This document shows, one piece after another, positions 60,418 through 64,000 of a DNA stretch of 64,000 nucleotides. A program made the translations under genes and the position numbers. The notes below the pieces were generated by a model. That model saw only the letters and a list, made by a program, of their open reading frames with translations, did not search any database and was not told the DNA's origin. The DNA is from Monosporascus cannonballus. Its lineage: Eukaryota > Ascomycota > Sordariomycetes > Xylariales. The stretch is from the NCBI GenBank assembly GCA_004154925.1, contig QJNS01000136.1:145896-209895 (forward strand), read 5' to 3'. Every line of letters begins with the position of its first letter. Within the stretch, counting starts at the first letter, position 1.

Positions 60418-61308
60418 ATGACGCCGCAGCTGCACATAGCGAACCTGGGCTCCTCTTTCGCGGCGGGGCCCTCGATCCAGCCGGTCGCTGACCGGTTCGC
60501 GGCGCGGTCGGGTGCCAACTACGCCGCACTTCTCGCCGCCCGCATGGGCGCCCGGCTGACGGACCTAAGCGCATCCGGCGCCACACTCCTCAACCTGATG
60601 AGCGAGCCCCAGAAGATCCCGGGTCACCGCTTCCCGCCCCAGGTCGACCGGCTTCCCGCAGACACCGACGTCGTCCTCGTGCTCGGCGGCGGGGAGGACC
60701 TCGGCTACGTCGCCGGCTTCTTCACCGACACGGCCAGCTCGCACTGGATCGGCCGCTTCATCACGCCGGACCGCCCTGACCCGGGTGAGAGGTCGGGGGA
60801 CGAGGGCGCGGGCGTGGGTGAGGGTGAGGGACAGGGCAAGAGCGAGACAACGACACCGACGACGCCACCACCGCTCGACGAGGCCGCGCTAGCGGAACGC
60901 TACGGCGCCGTACTCGACGCGATCCACGCCAAGGTCCCGCGTGCCCTGGTTCTCGTCGTCGAGTACCTGACGATGCTGGGGCCGGACGCGCGGCCGGGAG
61001 TCGACGTGCCGTTCGACGCGCGGCGGGTGGAGCACCACCGGCGAGTGGCCCGGACTCTGCAGCGGGCCACGGCGCTGGCGGCGCAAGCCCGGCCTCGGCG
61101 GCCGTGGTGCGTGCTGGTGCCGGTGACGGAGCCGAGCCGGAAGCACGGCCTCAGCGCCAGCAACCCCTGGGTATCGGGCTTCACCTGGCGGCTTCTCTAC
61201 AGCGGCGGCGCGTACCACCCCAACGCCGAGGGCATGCGGGCCGTCGCGGAGATCCTCTACTGGAAGCTCTTCGAGCTCGGGGTGGTCGACGATGCGCCCG
61301 TGGCATGA
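60418..61308 (+). CDS. SGNH/GDSL-type hydrolase, atypical oxyanion site
   Basis: A single-exon ORF of 296 aa with a good start context (CCACCATGACG). Block I is NLGSSFAAGP, with Ser13 as the likely nucleophile. This GSSFAAGP form recurs in SGNH esterases of actinobacteria and some fungi. The middle runs ARSGANYAALLAARMGARLT and SASGATLLNL. Block III reads GGGEDLGY at 90-97, where family members normally have GGND, so the oxyanion Asn is replaced by Glu93. Block V is GAYHPNAEGM, giving catalytic His267. A Gly/Glu/Thr-rich insert lies at about 120-160. No signal peptide, so probably intracellular. It likely hydrolyses an ester or thioester, but activity is uncertain given the Asn change. Codon use is strongly GC-rich. 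Confidence 0.82.
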   Translation: MTPQLHIANLGSSFAAGPSIQPVADRFAARSGANYAALLAARMGARLTDLSASGATLLNLMSEPQKIPGHRFPPQVDRLPADTDVVLVLGGGEDLGYVAGFFTDTASSHWIGRFITPDRPDPGERSGDEGAGVGEGEGQGKSETTTPTTPPPLDEAALAERYGAVLDAIHAKVPRALVLVVEYLTMLGPDARPGVDVPFDARRVEHHRRVARTLQRATALAAQARPRRPWCVLVPVTEPSRKHGLSASNPWVSGFTWRLLYSGGAYHPNAEGMRAVAEILYWKLFELGVVDDAPVA

Positions 61309-62312
61309 TTAGCTGCGACCCGGACTTAGGGATGAGAGTAGGTGTTTAGTTGCGTTGTTGCCCCCCCCCCCCCGGGGGGTGGGTTGGACTCTGGCTAGTT
61401 ACCAGGGGGGCCCCTGTGGTTCGTCCTGGTCGTTCCTGTCAACCACACATACGGCACTAGCCCTTTCAACTTGAAAAGGTGTCTAGGTAGATAGGCTCTC
61501 CGCGGGTACTGCCATTTAAGGAAGTGGGAATCACTGAATATCTAGGCGTCTATGGGCTGAGGCGTTGACCGAGTGTAAATTTAACTATAAGATCTACGCC
61601 AGACGCCGACATCGGCGAAAGAATACAAATCTCCATTTGAAGTACTCTAGTTCTGCACATACTCCTGTGTAACCGATTACGCGCTGTTCTGGACCTTCTT
61701 GTGATCTAAGCTCTAGGCCTATGATGTTGTGTTGGTGTAGGTCTGTCCGGTATATAAGCAGTTAGGAAATTCCCTACTTGTTCATTACATCCCCACGCTG
61801 CCTCTAGTTTAGCACCACCATTCCAAGCCTCTACTGAGACTCCTAACGTCACAGGTAAGGATCCGAGAGCAACCATGGACGAAATACCCAAGGCATAGTA
61901 GCTATTTGCGGGCTTGCAAAATGAATCTGACTATTAGAGACTTTTCATGGTTCTTTGGATCTAGAGAGCGACGGTGTAGTTGGCAAAGAGTTAAGAGTTG
62001 TTACCGGCACCGCAAGGCGAGAACGTTGATGGAATGCTGATATTCTATGTTATGGCACTATACCGGATAGGCAATGCCAGTGATAGCGGGACTATACGAT
62101 AATCGACAATACTTTGCGCCAACCCTTGATTATTGATCGCCGACTTTCGTTTCATTTTTTACGCCGTCTGTTGTGTTACCTTCTTTATAAAAGTCTACGT
62201 CTTCCCTAAGTCGCTGTCCCTAGTAAGCATTATATTTTCCGCCATAGCCGGCTTCGTTATGGAAATGCCCAAAGTCGCAGCGAACTACGCATAATCGCAT
62301 TTACCCGTCTTG
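61309..62312. other. Intergenic, no gene seen
   Basis: About 1 kb. A run of 13 C directly followed by 6 G (61361-61379) lies 50 bp after the SGNH stop codon and could form a hairpin in the 3' UTR. Nothing else is supported. Confidence 0.5.
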
Positions 62313-62694
62313 ATGGATTCACCATGCGTCCCAAATAATCCTCAGCTTTCCATTGAGGTCTGGACACATATAGCTAACTAGCTTCATCACCCATTTGAGA
62401 CGCACTCCTTGTGTATGGTTGAATTTCCGACGGGTTTCCCATACCTTCAAGTCAGACACGGAGCCTGTCTTCATCCGCAGACACCTACCTTACACCAGCA
62501 TCAGCTTCGATTTTGACGAGTTTGACATGGTCCGAGATGTGGGTCTAAACAAGATCCAGTTTGACTTGCACCCCAACTTAAGTGGATTATCTCAACGTGG
62601 TGAGAGAGCGGTCTTTGTCTCCGAGGAGGACATGGTGTATACGGAAGAAACTCTGCGGTCGGCCAACCGCCGTCTATTCGACCATCTCACTTAG
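62313..62694 (+). pseudogene. F-box protein relic
   Basis: From an ATG at 62313 the reading begins like a fungal F-box protein (NPQLSIEVWTHIAN), then meets TAG at 62379-62381. It continues in frame with LHHPFETHSL and then needs a one-base shift near 62408 to reach WLNFRRVSHTFKSDTE and RRHLPYTSISFDFDEF, open to 62694. Many fungal F-box proteins share this arrangement of an F-box followed by a conserved 'HLPxTxISFD' stretch. The stop could derive from CAG. F-box proteins recruit substrates to SCF ubiquitin ligases, and this copy is broken and short. Downstream sequence has no clear continuation. Confidence 0.55.
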
Positions 62695-63693
62695 ATTTGG
62701 AAGGAACCCCTTGAGCCTTATAATCGGCCGCCCCCTTATCCCAGCTTTAACTAGCTACTCTATATGTTATTAGTCTGCTGCGAGGCTAACGACACGGCAC
62801 TTCTAGGACTCGAGGTCGACTATGAGAAGCGCCAGCTCTCAGTCTCTAGAAACCGATGCTAAGCCCCTTCTTTAGCAGGCTTGAGGACATCGATTGGGCG
62901 AACAGGGTTGTATATCAACACAAAAACTTTCGTGAGCGTGCGATGCCGATTGCTGAAATAGTGAGAAGGAGATGGAACATTTAGATATTGCATGTTCCTC
63001 GTGGAGTACGTCGGAGGGGAGAATGAATCGGGCATGACTACCGTGCGGCAGCAGAGGTTTTACCGTTTGTACATTAAAACACGCTGGCTACTTCGAGGAT
63101 GGACCCATTGACTATTCCCGGGAAAGCTGAAGTTGCTAAAGGACATTCAGACCTCCCTTACAAATTTAGCCGAGTCTGATGATGAACGGGGATACGGCGA
63201 CCATTGGAAGGGTGCTGGCAAATTTCATGACGAGTTGGGTATGACGCACAATAGCATGGGCGAGAAAGAGGATACGGATAACTCGGATCAAGAATATGCA
63301 GAGGAAGAAGATTGGGACGACCAAGAGGACCAATGATATGAGGATACGAACAAGGGGAAAGAGGTTGAAGAAGACAAAGATTTACAAGACCGACGGTGGC
63401 CCCGAGACAAATGCGAATACCAGCGTCAGGTCGCGGCCAAGCTTTTCCTCGGGTTTGCACAAGGCTAGTTGGCCGAGCTAGCGAAGACGTCTGTCGCCCG
63501 TTTGAAGCGACTCCGCAGGTTACTGGCACCTAGCTGCCGGGAATGCCGATGACCACTTACAGAGCGCCCGCGATAATGGCTCAGCTGGTATATTCCGCTC
63601 CGACGTGGTATTGCTTTGGCCTCTTAAGAAGCTCGTGTAACCCTTACGCTTAACTATCTTTGAAACTGCCGCATCGTGCATTGCGCCTTAACC
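62695..63693. other. Intergenic, no gene supported
   Basis: About 1 kb after the F-box relic. An acidic plus-strand ORF at 63133-63336 (AEEEDWDDQEDQ at its end) may be a displaced piece of the same relic or chance. A minus-strand ORF overlaps it. Confidence 0.4.
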
Positions 63694-63701
63694 CACCAGG
63701 A

Positions 63702-63866
63702 TAGGGTTTGCAATGGGTACCCAATGGGTACCCACGAGTGGTTAGTCCCGTGGGTAATCTCATTTTACCCACACACCCCTGTTAATCACCCATGTAAATT
63801 TTTACCCACCTATGGATACCCGTGGTAGGAAATTTTAGCGTGGGTGGGTGGGTAGTGCAAACCCTG
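63702..63866. mobile_element. hAT-type MITE, 165 bp, with 8-bp target duplication
   Basis: The element starts TAGGGTTTGCA and ends TGCAAACCCTG, an 11-bp terminal inverted repeat with one mismatch at the outermost base. It is flanked by direct repeats CACCAGGA at 63694-63701 and 63867-63874. An 8-bp target duplication and a CAGGG-type terminus are hallmarks of hAT transposons. The interior has no coding capacity. It is packed with GGGTA/TACCC words, including two TGGGTACCCA palindromes (63714-63723, 63725-63734) and TGGG triplets near the right end, which look like subterminal transposase-binding repeats. Confidence 0.8.
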
Positions 63867-64000
63867 CACCAGGACGGTAACCATAGGTTATTACGGACAT
63901 TCTCCGCTATTGTCTATCTCCCCTCTACATGTTCTTATCCCCTATATTTTGAAAGTGTCCCCCCACCAAAAAAAAAAAAAAAAAAAAAAAAACAAAAAAA
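63867..64000. other. Window edge with long A tract
   Basis: The window ends in a run of 25 A (63968-63992), then C and seven more A. It may be a microsatellite, a retroposon tail or a contig-edge artefact. The sequence alone does not decide. Confidence 0.5.

Noticed and set aside
63680..63866. Subtelomeric or telomere-like repeat
   Set aside because: TTAACCC occurs once and the TACCCA words are confined between transposon-like ends with target duplication; no TTAGGG tandem array.

Overview
The window is nuclear DNA of a filamentous ascomycete, probably Sordariomycetes-like Pezizomycotina. The pointers are short spliceosomal introns (about 50-300 nt) with GTRNGY-type donors and CTAAC/CTAAT branch sites, a tRNA-Arg with a canonical short intron, and fungus-specific families (DUF2406, PTH11-like receptor, Amidoligase_2, Mep1-like metalloprotease, Zn2Cys6 protein). 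It holds about 13 convincing protein genes in 64 kb, so gene density is low. The longest stretch without a convincing gene is about 10.4 kb (19.8-30.2 kb).

Layout. 1-1.9 kb: edge-truncated, nonsense-interrupted retrotransposon Gag ORF and a 421-bp TIR-bounded AT-rich insertion. 2.3 kb: tRNA-Arg(UCG). 3.7-8 kb: maltose-type sugar permease and an aldo-keto reductase. 8.6-9.6 kb: decayed PTH11-like receptor. 12.4-16 kb: Fun30/SMARCAD1-type remodeller. 16.9-19.8 kb: VMA21 and a DUF2406 protein, convergent. 20-30 kb: no convincing gene, two weak relics. 30.2-32.2 kb: glucose-6-phosphate dehydrogenase. 33.5-34.8 kb: secreted M43 metalloprotease with a damaged splice junction. 37-38.8 kb: amidoligase. 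40 kb: orphan repeat protein. 43.4-45.5 kb: MFS transporter. 46.6-50.7 kb: ferrochelatase and Ku70, head to head. 51.5-54.8 kb: long low-complexity Zn2Cys6 protein. 57.5-59 kb: guanine deaminase. 60.4-61.3 kb: SGNH hydrolase. 62.3-62.7 kb: F-box pseudogene. 63.7-63.9 kb: hAT-type MITE with an 8-bp target duplication.

The genes are mostly housekeeping (V-ATPase assembly, pentose phosphate pathway, haem synthesis, purine salvage/catabolism, NHEJ, chromatin remodelling) mixed with accessory transporters, a protease and degraded genes. I see no biosynthetic gene cluster and no clear new multi-gene system. The points most worth following up are the hAT MITE, the TIR element, the protease donor-site defect, the SGNH protein lacking its oxyanion Asn, the internal zinc cluster in a prion-like protein, and the unidentified relic ORF at 24.7-25.3 kb. 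Exon coordinates were built by hand from reading frames and splice consensus, without transcripts or database searches.
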